A stretch of DNA of 64,000 nucleotides from Streptococcus sp. 29887 (GCF_032595075.1 NZ_CP118735.1:710001-774000), one strand, 5' to 3'. Positions 34,220 through 44,764 are shown, numbered from the stretch's first letter. Program-made: numbers and translations. Notes: generated from the sequence alone by a model not told the origin.

Positions 34220-35065
34220 CTATTCGTCGGTTTCTGTTACAGGCTTCAAGCCATTGGCATCATAGATAGCCTGTAAACTGCCATCATTATGCCAAGTTTC
34301 AATAAGAGAATTTAGATAGGCATTCAAATCTTTGTTTGACAGTTTAGTGGCGATACCATAGTCAGATGCAGAGAAGCTGAAGTCCAGTAATTTAGACTTA
34401 GAACCAATGTAGCCTGATAGGATGGATTGGTCTACGGAGAAGCTATCAATACGATGGGCACGAAGCGATACAGAAAGTTCAGGATAGGAACCTAATTCCG
34501 CAAATGAAACAGAGATACCATATTTATCAGCTAAGTCAGTAATCAATTTACGGGTGATAGAGCCTTGTGCAACCCCAACAGTCTTTCCGTCTAAGTCGGT
34601 GAAGGTTTCAATGCCGCTATCTTTGTTGACTAATAAACCTACAGCATCTGTGTAGTAAGGGTTTGTAAAGTTGTAAAGCAACTTCCGCTCATCGGTAATA
34701 GTGAAGGTTGCGATGACCATGTCTACTTGACCATTATCCAAGAGCGGTCCTCGAGTTTGGGCTGTTACAGGGGTGAATTCAATATCCACTCCCAACTCAT
34801 CAGCAATTTTACGAGCGATGTCGATTTCCATACCCTCAAATTCATAAGTATCCGGATTTTTAAAGCCAAAGTTAGGGACGTCCTGTTTCACTCCGACACG
34901 GAGCACGCCTCTGTCAATGATGGCTTGAACCTGATCGCTATTAGTAATAGGGGCAGGTGTTTCTGTTTGGACAACGGTTTGATTGATATGGATAAAGAAC
35001 AGCGTTAAGATGCTGATGATAGCAAGCCTGACGGCTAAAAATAGATTGACTTTTTTATCTGTCAT
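34220..35065 (-). CDS. Amino-acid ABC transporter substrate-binding protein, N-terminally anchored
   Basis: 281 aa from the ATG at 35065 (TAGGAGG upstream); a longer frame overlaps the ATPase gene and is not used. A hydrophobic stretch at residues ~9-25 serves as signal or anchor, but no Cys follows it, so it is not a lipoprotein. The mature part is a SBP_bac_3 fold: RGVLRVGVKQDVPNFGF, EGMEIDIARKIADELG, DMVIATFTITDERK and GKTVGVAQGS. It feeds the two permeases downstream. An uncleaved membrane anchor would replace the usual lipid tether. Confidence 0.88.
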   Translation of the reverse strand: MTDKKVNLFLAVRLAIISILTLFFIHINQTVVQTETPAPITNSDQVQAIIDRGVLRVGVKQDVPNFGFKNPDTYEFEGMEIDIARKIADELGVDIEFTPVTAQTRGPLLDNGQVDMVIATFTITDERKLLYNFTNPYYTDAVGLLVNKDSGIETFTDLDGKTVGVAQGSITRKLITDLADKYGISVSFAELGSYPELSVSLRAHRIDSFSVDQSILSGYIGSKSKLLDFSFSASDYGIATKLSNKDLNAYLNSLIETWHNDGSLQAIYDANGLKPVTETDE

Positions 35066-35075
35066 AAGCAACCTC

Positions 35076-35837
35076 CTAGAGTTTGACCTTGTCTGATTCG
35101 TGGTTGATAATCTTGCTGAGGAACTGTTTAGCACGAGGTTCAGTAGGATTGTCAAAGAAGCCATTGACATCGGTTGTATCAACCAATACTTCCCCCTCAG
35201 CCATGAAGATGATTCGGTCAGCAACTTCACGAGCAAAGCCCATTTCGTGGGTTACGACAATCATATTCATTCCATCGCGAGCCAATTTTTGCATAACTGC
35301 AAGAACATCGCCGATTGTTTCTGGGTCAAGGGCAGAAGTTGGTTCGTCAAATAGGAGCAATTCTGGGTGCATAGCTAGTCCGCGGGCGATGGCAACACGT
35401 TGCTTTTGACCACCCGATAGCATGGCAGGGTAGGAATCTTTACGGTCCCAGAGGTTTACGAATTCAAGGTATTTCTTGGCGGTCTTCTCAGCAGTAGCCT
35501 TATCAATGCCTAAAACCTTAATCGGCGCCAAGGTAACATTTTCTAACACAGTTTTATGTGGATAGAGATTGAAGTGTTGGAAAACCATGCCGACTTCCTT
35601 GCGAAGAGCTAACAATTCTTTGACAGATGAGCCGGATACGGTATGCCCATTGACAACAAGGCTACCTTGATCGACAGTTTCTAGTCCATTGATAGTCCGA
35701 ATAAGAGTTGATTTACCAGAACCGGATGGTCCAAGGAGAACAACAACCTGTCCAGGTTCGAATTCCAAGTTAATATTGCGAAGGGCGTGGTAGTCGCCAT
35801 AGTATTTGTTTACATCTTTAAATTCTACTAAAGCCAT
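35076..35837 (-). CDS. glnQ: Polar amino-acid ABC transporter ATP-binding protein
   Basis: 253 aa ATPase of the GlnQ/HisP group. Walker A GPSGSGKST, Q-loop FQHFNLYPHKTVLENV, signature LSGGQKQRVAIARGLA, Walker B LLLFDEPTSALDPE and the H-loop THEMGFAREVADRIIFM are complete. First gene of the operon, with a good promoter (TTGACT, 17 nt, TATCAT). The symbol reflects the family, not a proven glutamine specificity. Confidence 0.9.
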   Translation of the reverse strand: MALVEFKDVNKYYGDYHALRNINLEFEPGQVVVLLGPSGSGKSTLIRTINGLETVDQGSLVVNGHTVSGSSVKELLALRKEVGMVFQHFNLYPHKTVLENVTLAPIKVLGIDKATAEKTAKKYLEFVNLWDRKDSYPAMLSGGQKQRVAIARGLAMHPELLLFDEPTSALDPETIGDVLAVMQKLARDGMNMIVVTHEMGFAREVADRIIFMAEGEVLVDTTDVNGFFDNPTEPRAKQFLSKIINHESDKVKL

Positions 35838-35867
35838 AGTAATCTCCTTTTGGTGTAAGATAATAGC

Positions 35868-35896
35868 ATGATATCACTCCCTATATTAAAAGTCAA
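35868..35896 (-). promoter_or_regulatory. Promoter of the amino-acid ABC operon
   Basis: Minus strand TTGACT (35891-35896), 17 nt, TATCAT (35868-35873), ~31 nt before the ATPase start. Confidence 0.75.
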
Positions 35897-35985
35897 GCAA
35901 ATTCAGACAATTTAATATAGAACGTGTAAGAAAATGTAACATAACTGTGTTAGTTAACTCTGGTTATGAATTTTTTAAGTAAGTT

Positions 35986-35994
35986 TGATATAAT
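35986..35994 (+). promoter_or_regulatory. Extended -10 promoter of vicRKX
   Basis: TGATATAAT with TATAAT at 35989-35994, 33 nt before vicR; no strong -35. Confidence 0.6.
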
Positions 35995-36026
35995 AGAAGA
36001 AATAAAGATAATTAAGGTAAGAAATT

Positions 36027-36731
36027 ATGAGAAAAATTTTGATTGTAGATGATGAGAAACCCATCTCAGACATTATTAAATTTAATATGACCCGTGAGGG
36101 CTATGAAGTCGTGACGGCTTTTGATGGTCGGGAAGCCTTGGCGGTTTTTGAAGCTGAATTTCCAGATATTGTGATTTTGGATTTGATGCTACCAGAGTTG
36201 GATGGTTTAGAAGTTGCTCGGACCATCCGTAAGACCAGCAATGTTCCCATTATTATGCTGTCTGCCAAGGATAGTGAGTTTGACAAGGTGATTGGACTTG
36301 AGATTGGGGCAGATGACTATGTGACCAAGCCTTTCTCTAATCGTGAATTGCAGGCGCGTGTCAAGGCTCTCTTGCGTAGAAGCGAATTGTCAGAAACACA
36401 GATGTCCGTTGAGAATACTGGTAGTCCTGAATTGGTCATCGGGGACTTGGTCATTTTGCCAGATGCCTTTGTTGCTAAGAAGCATGGCAAAGAATTGGAA
36501 TTAACCCACCGTGAGTTTGAATTGTTGCATCATTTAGCTAAGCATTTGGGGCAAGTTATGACCCGGGAGCATTTGCTAGAAACGGTTTGGGGCTATGACT
36601 ATTTTGGAGATGTGCGTACGGTGGACGTGACTATTCGCCGCTTGCGTGAAAAGATTGAAGATACACCAAGCCGACCGGAATATATTTTGACCCGTCGTGG
36701 TGTAGGATACTTTATCAAGGGAAATGATTAA
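36027..36731 (+). CDS. vicR: Response regulator VicR (WalR)
   Basis: OmpR-family regulator, 234 aa, controlling cell-wall and surface functions. The receiver domain has acidic pocket VDDEK, phosphoacceptor Asp52 ([12 protein letters not shown]) and KPFS switch residues. The C-terminal winged helix shows [16 protein letters not shown] and [13 protein letters not shown]. It overlaps vicK by 8 bp. The vicRKX arrangement is characteristic of streptococci, in which VicR is usually essential. Confidence 0.96.
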   Translation: MRKILIVDDEKPISDIIKFNMTREGYEVVTAFDGREALAVFEAEFPDIVILDLMLPELDGLEVARTIRKTSNVPIIMLSAKDSEFDKVIGLEIGADDYVTKPFSNRELQARVKALLRRSELSETQMSVENTGSPELVIGDLVILPDAFVAKKHGKELELTHREFELLHHLAKHLGQVMTREHLLETVWGYDYFGDVRTVDVTIRRLREKIEDTPSRPEYILTRRGVGYFIKGND

Positions 36732-38073
36732 TCAATTACGTTATTTAATGACAACAGCAGAGTTTTGGTTTGTTGTTATTCTCATTGGTTTTTTGATTGC
36801 ATTGACGGTCTTGTTGATTGAAAACCATAGGGATAATAAGCAAATCAAACAGCTCAATCAGCGTGTGAAAGCCTTGATGGATGGTGATTATTCAGAAGTC
36901 TTGGACATGAGGGGAAGTCCGGAAATTACGGACATGGCCAACTCGCTCAATGATCTGTCGGAAGTCATCCGTCTAACTCATGATAGCTTAGAACAGGAGA
37001 AAACCCGTCTGAGTTCTATCCTTTCTTATATGAGTGATGGGGTCATTGCGACGGACCGAGTTGGTCGGATTATCATGATCAATGATATGGCACAAAAGCA
37101 ACTGGGGCTAGCTGGAAAGAAACAAGAAACCTTGCAGATTTTAGATGTGTTGGATATTAAGGACCGCTATAGTCTGCGTGATTTGTTGGCACAGACACCT
37201 GAGATTGTTTTGGACCATGCCAATGAGAACCAGGAGTTTTTAACACTTCGAGCCAATTTTGCGACTATCCGGAGTGAGAGTGGCTTGATTTCTGGTCTTG
37301 TTGTTGTCTTGCATGATATGACCGAGCAGGCTAAGGAGGAACGGGAACGCCGTCTATTTGTATCTAATGTCAGTCACGAACTCCGTACACCTTTGACATC
37401 CGTCAAATCCTATTTAGAAGCCCTAGATGAGGGAGCCTTGACGGAATCAGTTGCACCTAGTTTTGTCAAGGTCTCCCTTGATGAAACCAATCGCATGATG
37501 CGGATGATCACGGACTTGCTCAGTCTATCAAGGATTGATAACCAGGTTGGTCAAATAGATGTCGAACTAATCAACTTTACAGCCTTTGTGACCTTTATCC
37601 TTAACCGTTTTGACCAGATGAAAAATGCTGAGTCAGATAAGGTTTATACCATTGTGCGTGACTATCAAATCAGTCCTATTTGGGTGGAGCTAGATACGGA
37701 TAAGATGACCCAGGTGCTAGACAATATATTGAACAATGCTATCAAGTATTCGCCTGATGGTGGTACTATTACCTTCGGTATGAAAACGACGGATAGTCAG
37801 TTGATTGTATCCATTTCTGATGAAGGGTTAGGCATTCCAAAGGCTGACCTACCTAAGATCTTTGACCGATTTTATCGTGTGGATAAGGCTCGTTCGCGTG
37901 CCCAGGGTGGTACCGGTCTAGGTTTGGCCATTGCCAAGGAAATCGTCAAGCAACACAAGGGCTTCATTTGGGCCAAGAGTGAATATGGACATGGCTCAAC
38001 CTTTACCATCGTCTTGCCATACAGTAAGGATATTACAATGGATGAATGGGATGATTCAGATGGAGAAGAATAG
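36724..38073 (+). CDS. vicK: Sensor histidine kinase VicK (WalK)
   Basis: 449 aa with a single N-terminal membrane helix (~12-33), unlike the two-helix WalK of bacilli. Then come a HAMP-like linker, a PAS domain (~93-200, [18 protein letters not shown]), the HisKA box with phosphorylated His218 ([15 protein letters not shown]) and the ATPase domain with N box [14 protein letters not shown] and G boxes [18 protein letters not shown] and [13 protein letters not shown]. It phosphorylates VicR and follows it with an 8-bp overlap. Signal sensing is probably through the PAS domain. Confidence 0.96.
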   Translation: MINQLRYLMTTAEFWFVVILIGFLIALTVLLIENHRDNKQIKQLNQRVKALMDGDYSEVLDMRGSPEITDMANSLNDLSEVIRLTHDSLEQEKTRLSSILSYMSDGVIATDRVGRIIMINDMAQKQLGLAGKKQETLQILDVLDIKDRYSLRDLLAQTPEIVLDHANENQEFLTLRANFATIRSESGLISGLVVVLHDMTEQAKEERERRLFVSNVSHELRTPLTSVKSYLEALDEGALTESVAPSFVKVSLDETNRMMRMITDLLSLSRIDNQVGQIDVELINFTAFVTFILNRFDQMKNAESDKVYTIVRDYQISPIWVELDTDKMTQVLDNILNNAIKYSPDGGTITFGMKTTDSQLIVSISDEGLGIPKADLPKIFDRFYRVDKARSRAQGGTGLGLAIAKEIVKQHKGFIWAKSEYGHGSTFTIVLPYSKDITMDEWDDSDGEE

Positions 38074-38079
38074 GGGAAT

Positions 38080-38883
38080 ATGATCGGAAAAGGATTTAAT
38101 TACAGTATTTTAGCTTCAGGATCAAGTGGGAATTGCTTTTATTTGGAAACGGATAAGAAGAAGATCTTGGTAGATGCTGGTTTATCAGGAAAAAAGATTA
38201 CCAGCCTTTTGGCAGAAATTGACCGCAAGCCAGAAGATATTGATGCTATCTTAGTAACGCATGAACATAGTGACCATATCCATGGTATCGGTGTTCTGGC
38301 GCGTAAATATGGCATGGACATTTATGCCAATGAGTTGACCTGGCAGGCAATGGAAAGCAAATTGGGGAAGATTGACCAGGTTCAAAAACATATCTTTGAA
38401 TTGGGGGCTATGAAGACCTTTGGTGACCTAGATATTGAGTCGTTTGGTGTTAGCCATGATGCGGCTTGTCCTCAATTTTACCGCTTTATGAAGGATGATA
38501 AGTCCTTTGTCATGTTAACGGATACAGGCTATGTCAGCGATCGAATGGCTGGGATTGTGGCGAATGCAGATGCCTATTTGATTGAGTCTAATCATGATGT
38601 TGAAATCTTGCGTGCGGGTTCTTACTCTTGGAACCTCAAGCAACGGATTTTGTCGGATAAGGGCCACCTTTGTAACGAGGATGGTGCAGATGCCATGATT
38701 CGCTCGCTGGGAAATCGGACTAAAAAGATTTACCTTGGGCATTTATCAAAGGAAAACAATATCAAGGAATTGGCTCACATGACCATGGTTAATCAGTTGG
38801 CGCAGGCTGATTTAGGAGTTGGAGTGGATTTTCAGGTCTATGATACCTCGCCAGATACAGCGACACCCTTGACCAAGATTTGA
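38080..38883 (+). CDS. vicX: Metallo-beta-lactamase fold protein VicX (WalJ/YycJ)
   Basis: 267 aa metallo-hydrolase. The metal site THEHSDHIHGIG (HxHxDH) is at ~residues 60-70, and the further ligands lie in FGVSHDAACPQFY and VMLTDTGY. LIESNHD and YLGHLSKENN match YycJ-type proteins. Third gene of vicRKX, 6 bp after vicK. The family is linked to DNA repair or wall homeostasis; the substrate is not established. Confidence 0.94.
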   Translation: MIGKGFNYSILASGSSGNCFYLETDKKKILVDAGLSGKKITSLLAEIDRKPEDIDAILVTHEHSDHIHGIGVLARKYGMDIYANELTWQAMESKLGKIDQVQKHIFELGAMKTFGDLDIESFGVSHDAACPQFYRFMKDDKSFVMLTDTGYVSDRMAGIVANADAYLIESNHDVEILRAGSYSWNLKQRILSDKGHLCNEDGADAMIRSLGNRTKKIYLGHLSKENNIKELAHMTMVNQLAQADLGVGVDFQVYDTSPDTATPLTKI

Positions 38884-38989
38884 CAAATTCATAGAATTTA
38901 TTTAGAATAAATATATAAAATACGTGAGGTGAAGTTGCATGAATAATTAAGCTGCTTATTAGTCGTTCTTAAAACTTGTTGAAAATCAA

Positions 38990-39290
38990 TTATTTGATAA
39001 TTTAGTCTTTTAGTACTTGCTCCAACAGTCTAGGAATAGACTGTTGGAGGTCGTAAATAGAGCGAATGATGTTCGCACCAAAAGCTGCAGGCTGCTTGTA
39101 CAGTCGAGTGACTGTACAAGGTTGGAGATAGCACTTGCGAAGCAAGTTACTTCTACATAGTACGGCAAAGCGAGTTCAAACAATCCAGTGGAATGTTTGA
39201 AGTTGGAAATAAGGAAACGATGTTTCCTTTTACGTCGAAGTAATAAAAGATAAACTAAATGACTACACAAGGGATAAGACTGCTCATAAG
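38990..39290. repeat. Palindrome array
   Basis: A run of separate hairpins: the 26-bp CCAACAGTC / GACTGTTGG palindrome at 39022-39047, GCGAA / TTCGC, CTTGTACAGTC / GACTGTACAAG, ACTTGC / GCAAGT, CAAACA / TGTTTG and AAGGAAAC / GTTTCCTT. The first is the exact reverse complement of 55785-55810. No gene is encoded in 38884-39401; the array probably belongs to a dispersed repeat family. Confidence 0.75.
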
Positions 39291-39326
39291 GGCTTAGTAT
39301 TCGTGTGACTTTTTCCATTGGAAAGG

Positions 39327-39349
39327 GTCATGTTTTGCATGGCTTTTTT
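39327..39349 (+). terminator. Weak terminator before the ABC-F gene
   Basis: GTCATG / CATGGC (one G-T pair) with loop TTTTG and a TTTTTTG tail. Confidence 0.4.
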
Positions 39350-39401
39350 GTATGCACTTTTTGAAGAATAGAAGCCCTTTTTGTGAAGAAAAGAGGTCTA
39401 T

Positions 39402-40781
39402 ATGGAAATGATAAAATGTATTCAATTAGAGAAGGAATTTGCGGGACGTAGATTGTTCACAATCAAGCAGTTAAGCCTTCAAGCTGGTCAAAAGGTTGGT
39501 TTGGTTGGAAATAATGGTGTTGGCAAGTCTACTTTTTTGAAAATCTTACTAGGACTGGATAGGGATTTTGCTGGTCAGATTGAGGTAAAAGCAGACTGGG
39601 CCTATGTACCCCAGTTACAGGATAGGAGCTCGCTTTCAGGTGGGGAACAGGTTTGGAAGTCTATTCAAGAGGCATTTGCCCAAAGACCACAGTTGTTAAT
39701 CATGGATGAACCGACAGCCAATCTGGATCAAGAACACCAGGAAAAGCTGATCAAGCAAATCAAACGTTTTCGTGGCAGTTTACTGCTTGTCAGTCATGAT
39801 CGGTATTTTCTCAATCAAATAGCCAGTCATATCTGGCATTTAGAAGAAGGAAAGGTTCAGGTTTATCCTGGGAATTACGAGGCATTTGTAGAAAGTCGCC
39901 GGGCTAGACGAGAAGGACAGCAGGAGGCCTATGAAGCCTATCAGAAAAAAGTTGCCCAACTGAAAAAAGCTCAACATGAACGTCAAGCCAAGGCTCAGAA
40001 GATGGGGAAGAAAAAGAAAGGTGTTTCATCGTCTGAGTGGAAGGTTAATGCTATGATGGGTTCCTATGATAGTCAAGCCAAGTCTATGGCCAAGACTGCC
40101 AAGCATTTGGAAAAACGGATAGAGCGTTTGGACAAGGTTGAACAACCGAGAAAGGAAAGGTGGGTAAAGATGGAAGCGAAAGGTGCCTTGGATACGGGTC
40201 TTCACAGTCTCTTTCGCTTGCAGGCTGGTCAGCTCTGGATTGAGGAAACCTATTTATTTGATTTTCCTCAACTTGGCATGACTTTTGGGGATAAACTAGC
40301 TTTGGTTGGGTCAAATGGTACTGGGAAAACCAGTTTTGTTCGGAAATTGATTTCAAAAGAATTAGAAGGCTATTACAATCCAAAATTAAAAATTGCCTAT
40401 TTCTCCCAGGATTTGACCAGTCTCAATGAAGAGGAAACAGCCTTTGTGAATGCTAGCTCGACGTCGCTTCAAGATAGGATAACGGTTCTCAATTTATTAG
40501 GCATGTTGGGACTTTCTTATGATAAGGTCCAGCAGAAGGTGGCAAATTTATCTGGTGGTGAACGTGTTCGGCTTTCCTTGGCCAAAGTACTATTGACTGA
40601 TGCTAATCTCTTGATTTTAGATGAGCCGACTAATTTTTTAGATCTGACAGCTATTGAAGCCCTGGAAAGATTTTTGAAGGAATACCAGGGAAGTATCTTG
40701 GTGATCTCTCATGACCAAGACTTTGTGGATAAGGTCGCAACAAGTAAGTGGTGGATAAAGGATGGTAGCTTAATAGACTAG
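39402..40781 (+). CDS. ABC-F family ATPase (ribosome protection / translation factor type)
   Basis: 459 aa with two ABC domains and no membrane segment. Domain 1: GNNGVGKST, LSGGEQVWKSIQEA, LLIMDEPTANLD. Domain 2: GSNGTGKTS, LSGGERVRLSLAKVLL, LLILDEPTNFLD. The linker (~165-250) is Lys-rich and helical (KAQKMGKKKKGVSSSE). Such proteins bind the ribosomal E site; some protect against pleuromutilins, lincosamides and streptogramin A. It is shorter than most housekeeping ABC-F proteins and close to the resistance-type subgroup, but this is only inference. Preceded by AAAGAGG and by a palindrome array. Confidence 0.88.
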   Translation: MEMIKCIQLEKEFAGRRLFTIKQLSLQAGQKVGLVGNNGVGKSTFLKILLGLDRDFAGQIEVKADWAYVPQLQDRSSLSGGEQVWKSIQEAFAQRPQLLIMDEPTANLDQEHQEKLIKQIKRFRGSLLLVSHDRYFLNQIASHIWHLEEGKVQVYPGNYEAFVESRRARREGQQEAYEAYQKKVAQLKKAQHERQAKAQKMGKKKKGVSSSEWKVNAMMGSYDSQAKSMAKTAKHLEKRIERLDKVEQPRKERWVKMEAKGALDTGLHSLFRLQAGQLWIEETYLFDFPQLGMTFGDKLALVGSNGTGKTSFVRKLISKELEGYYNPKLKIAYFSQDLTSLNEEETAFVNASSTSLQDRITVLNLLGMLGLSYDKVQQKVANLSGGERVRLSLAKVLLTDANLLILDEPTNFLDLTAIEALERFLKEYQGSILVISHDQDFVDKVATSKWWIKDGSLID

Positions 40782-40832
40782 AAAAAATTTCTCAAAAGGA
40801 AGCTAGGTCTAAAAAATATTTTTTTCCTGTGG

Positions 40833-40838
40833 TATAAT
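40833..40838 (+). promoter_or_regulatory. -10 box upstream of pbp2b
   Basis: TATAAT 33 nt before the TTG start of pbp2b; -35 not clear. Confidence 0.5.
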
Positions 40839-40870
40839 AAGAAGGATATTTCTAGAATGAGGTCGGTGAA

Positions 40871-42940
40871 TTGAAAAAAAGACAGGAACATTTGGTGGAG
40901 AATAATGGGAATTTTATTTCCATCCGCTTGAATATTTTATTTTCTATCGTTATTTTCTTATTTTTGGTCTTGATTTTGCGTTTGGCAGACATGCAGATTG
41001 TCAATCATGATTTTTATAGCAATAAGTTATCAACTGCTAGCCAAAAGATTATCAGCAATGGATCGGTTCGTGGGCAGATTTATGATGCGCAAGGTAAGCC
41101 GCTTGTGGAAAATCAGATTCAACAGGTCGTTTCCTTTACCCGTTCCAATAAGATGTCAGCCCAGGAAATGAAGGAAGTAGCAAATAAGCTCTTGCAATGG
41201 GTCAAGGTGTCTGATGTTTCGGTAACGGAACGGGACAAGGCAGATTATTATTTGGCAGATACAGAGGTCTATAAGCAGGTTGTAGAGAAGCTGCCAAAAG
41301 ATAAACTCTATGATTCGGATGGCAATTATCTGGAAGAAGCAACTATCTATGCCAATGCTGTTGAAAGTTTGTCTGAAGATGTGTTGAATTATTCGGAACA
41401 GGAAAATCAGGCCATAGAACTATTTAAGCAAATGAATGGTGCTGCTTACTTCGCAACAGTAAACCTGGTAACAGACTCCTTGTCCGCAGAGCAGGTGGCT
41501 CATATTGTTGCCAACGAATCTCAACTGCCTGGTATTTCTACGACCAATAACTGGCAGCGGAATATCCTACCGACCTCCTTGAGTTCGGTTATTGGAACGG
41601 TAACAAGTGAACAGGCAGGTTTGCCAGCCGAAGATGCAGAGTATTATTTGTCTAAAGGCTATTCGCCAAATGACCGAGTGGGAACTGCCTACCTCGAAAA
41701 GCAGTATGAAGAAGTCCTACAAGGACAACGTGAGAAAAAGGAAATCAATCTGGACCGAAATGGTAATGTGGAGAGTATTAAGACCATCCAAGAGGGTCAG
41801 CAAGGAAACAATATTAAACTAACCATTGATTTGGCCTTTCAAGATGGTGTCAATGCGATTCTAAAAAAATATTTTGAGAGTGAGTTGTCAACAGGAAGTG
41901 CACTTTATTCAGAAGGTGTTTATGCAGTTGCATTAAATCCTTCTACAGGTGCAGTGCTTGCTATGTCAGGATATAGTCATGAAAAAGGGACGACTACGAT
42001 TACTGAAGATGCTCTTGGCACCATCACAAGCGTCTTTACACCAGGTTCTATTGTCAAGGGTGCAACTATTTCATCTGGTTGGGAGAATGGCATTATCTCA
42101 GGAAATCAGGTATTATTAGATGAACCGATTTATTTTGCAGGTTCAGCACCAATTACATCTTGGTGGGCCTATGGTAGTTTTAATATTGATGCGACAGAGG
42201 CTCTGGAATATTCTTCTAACGTCTACATGGTTAAGATTGCTTTGGGACTACTTGGTCAGACCTACTCAGCTAACATGTATTTGAATGATGGCGATACATT
42301 GACAAATGCCATGACTAAGCTTCGTTCGACTTTTGCAGAGTATGGTTTAGGTGCGTCAACAGGAATTGACTTACCACTTGAATCAACAGGTTTCTTACCA
42401 GAAGAATATTCCACCGCAAACTTTATTATGAATGCATTTGGACAGTTTGATAACTATACACCGATGCAGATGGCTCAATATGTAGCGACAGTAGCAAATA
42501 ATGGAAAAAGGATTTCTCCTCATCTTGTAGAAGGTATCTATGGAAATAATCCCCAAGGTGGATTGGGAGATTTGATTGAAACAGTTTCTGGTAAAGAGAT
42601 GAATCAAGTCAATATTTCAGCTGATGAAATGGCTCTCCTTCGTCAAGGATTTTATCAACTTGTAAATGGTGGAGGACGATTTAATACAGGTAGTGCTATC
42701 GGTCGTGGTGCGGCCGTGACCATCAGTGCCAAGACTGGTACTGCCGAAACTTATACTACAACTCCTTCAGGTGAAGTAGTAACTGCAGTAAATACCAACG
42801 TTGTTGCCTATGCACCTAGTGATAATCCACAAATCGCAGTTGCAGTCGTACTTCCAAACTTGACTAACGAAAATTCTACAACAAAAGCAATTACAACAGA
42901 AATCATTAATTTATACAATTCACTTTACCCAATGAACTAA
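40871..42940 (+). CDS. pbp2B: Penicillin-binding protein 2B (transpeptidase)
   Basis: Class B PBP, 689 aa, starting at TTG (GAGGT 8 nt upstream). One membrane anchor at ~20-38, then a dimerisation domain with [12 protein letters not shown], and a transpeptidase domain from ~320. Active-site motifs are S393-I-V-K, S448-S-N and K621-T-G. It cross-links peripheral peptidoglycan. The residue after SSN is Val451; in susceptible pneumococcal PBP2b this place is Thr and is a resistance hot spot. First gene of pbp2b-recR-ddl-murF, the streptococcal order. Confidence 0.95.
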   Translation: MKKRQEHLVENNGNFISIRLNILFSIVIFLFLVLILRLADMQIVNHDFYSNKLSTASQKIISNGSVRGQIYDAQGKPLVENQIQQVVSFTRSNKMSAQEMKEVANKLLQWVKVSDVSVTERDKADYYLADTEVYKQVVEKLPKDKLYDSDGNYLEEATIYANAVESLSEDVLNYSEQENQAIELFKQMNGAAYFATVNLVTDSLSAEQVAHIVANESQLPGISTTNNWQRNILPTSLSSVIGTVTSEQAGLPAEDAEYYLSKGYSPNDRVGTAYLEKQYEEVLQGQREKKEINLDRNGNVESIKTIQEGQQGNNIKLTIDLAFQDGVNAILKKYFESELSTGSALYSEGVYAVALNPSTGAVLAMSGYSHEKGTTTITEDALGTITSVFTPGSIVKGATISSGWENGIISGNQVLLDEPIYFAGSAPITSWWAYGSFNIDATEALEYSSNVYMVKIALGLLGQTYSANMYLNDGDTLTNAMTKLRSTFAEYGLGASTGIDLPLESTGFLPEEYSTANFIMNAFGQFDNYTPMQMAQYVATVANNGKRISPHLVEGIYGNNPQGGLGDLIETVSGKEMNQVNISADEMALLRQGFYQLVNGGGRFNTGSAIGRGAAVTISAKTGTAETYTTTPSGEVVTAVNTNVVAYAPSDNPQIAVAVVLPNLTNENSTTKAITTEIINLYNSLYPMN

Positions 42941-42948
42941 GGAGAATT

Positions 42949-43545
42949 ATGCTATATCCTACACCCATTGCCAAGTTGATTGACAGTTACTCCAAATTAC
43001 CAGGAATCGGTATTAAGACAGCTACGCGGCTGGCCTTCTATACCATTGGTATGGAAGATGATGTGGTCAATGAATTTGCAAAAAATCTCTTGGCTGCCAA
43101 GAGGGATTTGACCTATTGTTCGGTTTGTGGCAATCTGACAGACCAGGACCCTTGCGGTATTTGTCAAGATAGCAGTCGTGACCAGTCGACTATTTTAATT
43201 GTAGAAGACAGTCGAGATGTGACAGCCTTGGAAAATATCCAAGAATACCACGGTCTTTACCATGTCTTGCATGGCTTGATTTCCCCGATGAATGGTATTG
43301 GACCAGACGATATTAACCTCAAAACCCTTCTTACTCGTTTGATGGATAACGAGGTGACAGAGGTGATTGTGGCCACCAATGCAACAGCGGATGGAGAAGC
43401 GACTGCCATGTATATTTCCCGTGTGCTTAAACCAGCAGGGATCAAGGTTACTCGCCTGGCACGTGGTCTGGCTGTCGGAAGCGATATTGAGTATGCAGAT
43501 GAAGTGACTCTGCTAAGAGCCATTCAAAATAGAACAGAATTGTAG
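42949..43545 (+). CDS. recR: Recombination protein RecR
   Basis: 198 aa, normal length. Helix-hairpin-helix start ([24 protein letters not shown]), a four-Cys zinc finger ([16 protein letters not shown]) and a Toprim domain ([14 protein letters not shown]) followed by [18 protein letters not shown]. It loads RecA with RecF and RecO in gap repair. It begins 8 bp after pbp2b with AAGGAG and is probably cotranscribed. Confidence 0.97.
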   Translation: MLYPTPIAKLIDSYSKLPGIGIKTATRLAFYTIGMEDDVVNEFAKNLLAAKRDLTYCSVCGNLTDQDPCGICQDSSRDQSTILIVEDSRDVTALENIQEYHGLYHVLHGLISPMNGIGPDDINLKTLLTRLMDNEVTEVIVATNATADGEATAMYISRVLKPAGIKVTRLARGLAVGSDIEYADEVTLLRAIQNRTEL

Positions 43546-43582
43546 TTTTTATCCATCAGAAAAGGCTTCAAATTCAAAAATA

Positions 43583-43591
43583 TGCTATACT
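43583..43591 (+). promoter_or_regulatory. Extended -10 promoter of ddl
   Basis: TGCTATACT with TATACT at 43586-43591, 35 nt before the ATG. Confidence 0.55.
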
Positions 43592-43626
43592 AAGTGTAGA
43601 TTATCTAAGTTAGAAGAGGAATGTTT

Positions 43627-44673
43627 ATGTCAAAAGAAACCCTTGTTTTACTTTATGGTGGCCGTTCGGCAGAGCGTGAAGTATCTGTATTGTCTGCAGA
43701 AAGTGTCATGCGTGCCATCAATTATGATAAATTTTTTGTAAAAACTTACTTCATCACTCAGACTGGTGATTTCATCAAAACACAAGAATTTAGCCAAACA
43801 CCAGCTGCTGATGAAAAACTCATGACCAATGCGACTATCCTTGCAGACCAGCAAGTGCGTCCAAGCGATATTTACGAAGAAAATGCCGTTGTTTTCCCTG
43901 TTCTCCATGGACCTATGGGAGAAGATGGCTCTATCCAAGGCTTTTTGGAAGTGCTTCGTATGCCTTACGTTGGTACCAATATCTTGTCTTCGAGCGTTGC
44001 CATGGATAAGATTACAACCAAGCGTGTGTTGGAATCTGCTGGTATTGCCCAGGTGCCTTATGTGGCGGTTATTGAGGGCGAGAATATTGAGGCAAAAATT
44101 GCTGAAATTGAAAACAAATTGACCTACCCAGTCTTTGTTAAGCCGGCCAATATGGGCTCAAGTGTTGGTATCTCTAAGGCGGAGGACCTAGCAGGTTTGC
44201 AAGCGGCGCTTGACTTGGCCTTCAAGTATGACAGTCGTGTTCTTGTTGAGCAGGGTGTCAATGCGCGTGAGATTGAGGTTGGTTTATTGGGAAATGCTGA
44301 CGTGAAAACGACACTCCCTGGCGAAGTAGTCAAAGACGTTGCTTTTTATGACTACGATGCCAAATACATCGACAACAAGATTACTATGGAAATCCCAGCT
44401 AAGATTGACGAGGCGATTATGGATATCATGCGTGACAATGCTGCCAAGGCCTTCCGTGCTATCGGTGGTTGCGGTCTTTCTCGCTGTGATTTCTTCCTGA
44501 CAGAAGAGGGTGACATCTTCCTCAACGAGCTCAATACTATGCCAGGTTTTACCCAGTGGTCTATGTACCCACTTCTTTGGGACAACATGGGATTGGCTTA
44601 TTCAGACCTGATTGAAGAGTTAGTCAGCTTGGCTAAGGAAATGTTTGAAAAACGCGAAAGCCATTTGATTTAA
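43627..44673 (+). CDS. ddl: D-alanine--D-alanine ligase
   Basis: 348 aa from the second ATG at 43627 (GAGGA 7 nt upstream; the ATG at 43621 is too close). ATP-grasp enzyme making D-Ala-D-Ala. N-terminal [41 protein letters not shown], the omega loop [15 protein letters not shown], and the metal site [22 protein letters not shown]. The Tyr or Phe selecting D-Ala over D-lactate lies in the Y-forms region ([17 protein letters not shown]); this one reads [12 protein letters not shown], consistent with D-Ala-D-Ala. Confidence 0.96.
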   Translation: MSKETLVLLYGGRSAEREVSVLSAESVMRAINYDKFFVKTYFITQTGDFIKTQEFSQTPAADEKLMTNATILADQQVRPSDIYEENAVVFPVLHGPMGEDGSIQGFLEVLRMPYVGTNILSSSVAMDKITTKRVLESAGIAQVPYVAVIEGENIEAKIAEIENKLTYPVFVKPANMGSSVGISKAEDLAGLQAALDLAFKYDSRVLVEQGVNAREIEVGLLGNADVKTTLPGEVVKDVAFYDYDAKYIDNKITMEIPAKIDEAIMDIMRDNAAKAFRAIGGCGLSRCDFFLTEEGDIFLNELNTMPGFTQWSMYPLLWDNMGLAYSDLIEELVSLAKEMFEKRESHLI

Positions 44674-44682
44674 TTCGTTTGA

Positions 44683-44713
44683 AAAAGGTTGGAGAAAATC
44701 CAATCTTTTTCTT
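44683..44713 (+). terminator. Terminator of ddl
   Basis: AAAAGGTTGG / CCAATCTTTT with loop AGAAAAT and a T-rich tail. Confidence 0.8.
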
Positions 44714-44764
44714 GCAAAGGGGGTCAAATAGGAATAGAATGGGGACAAGTATCTGGAGGTGTTT

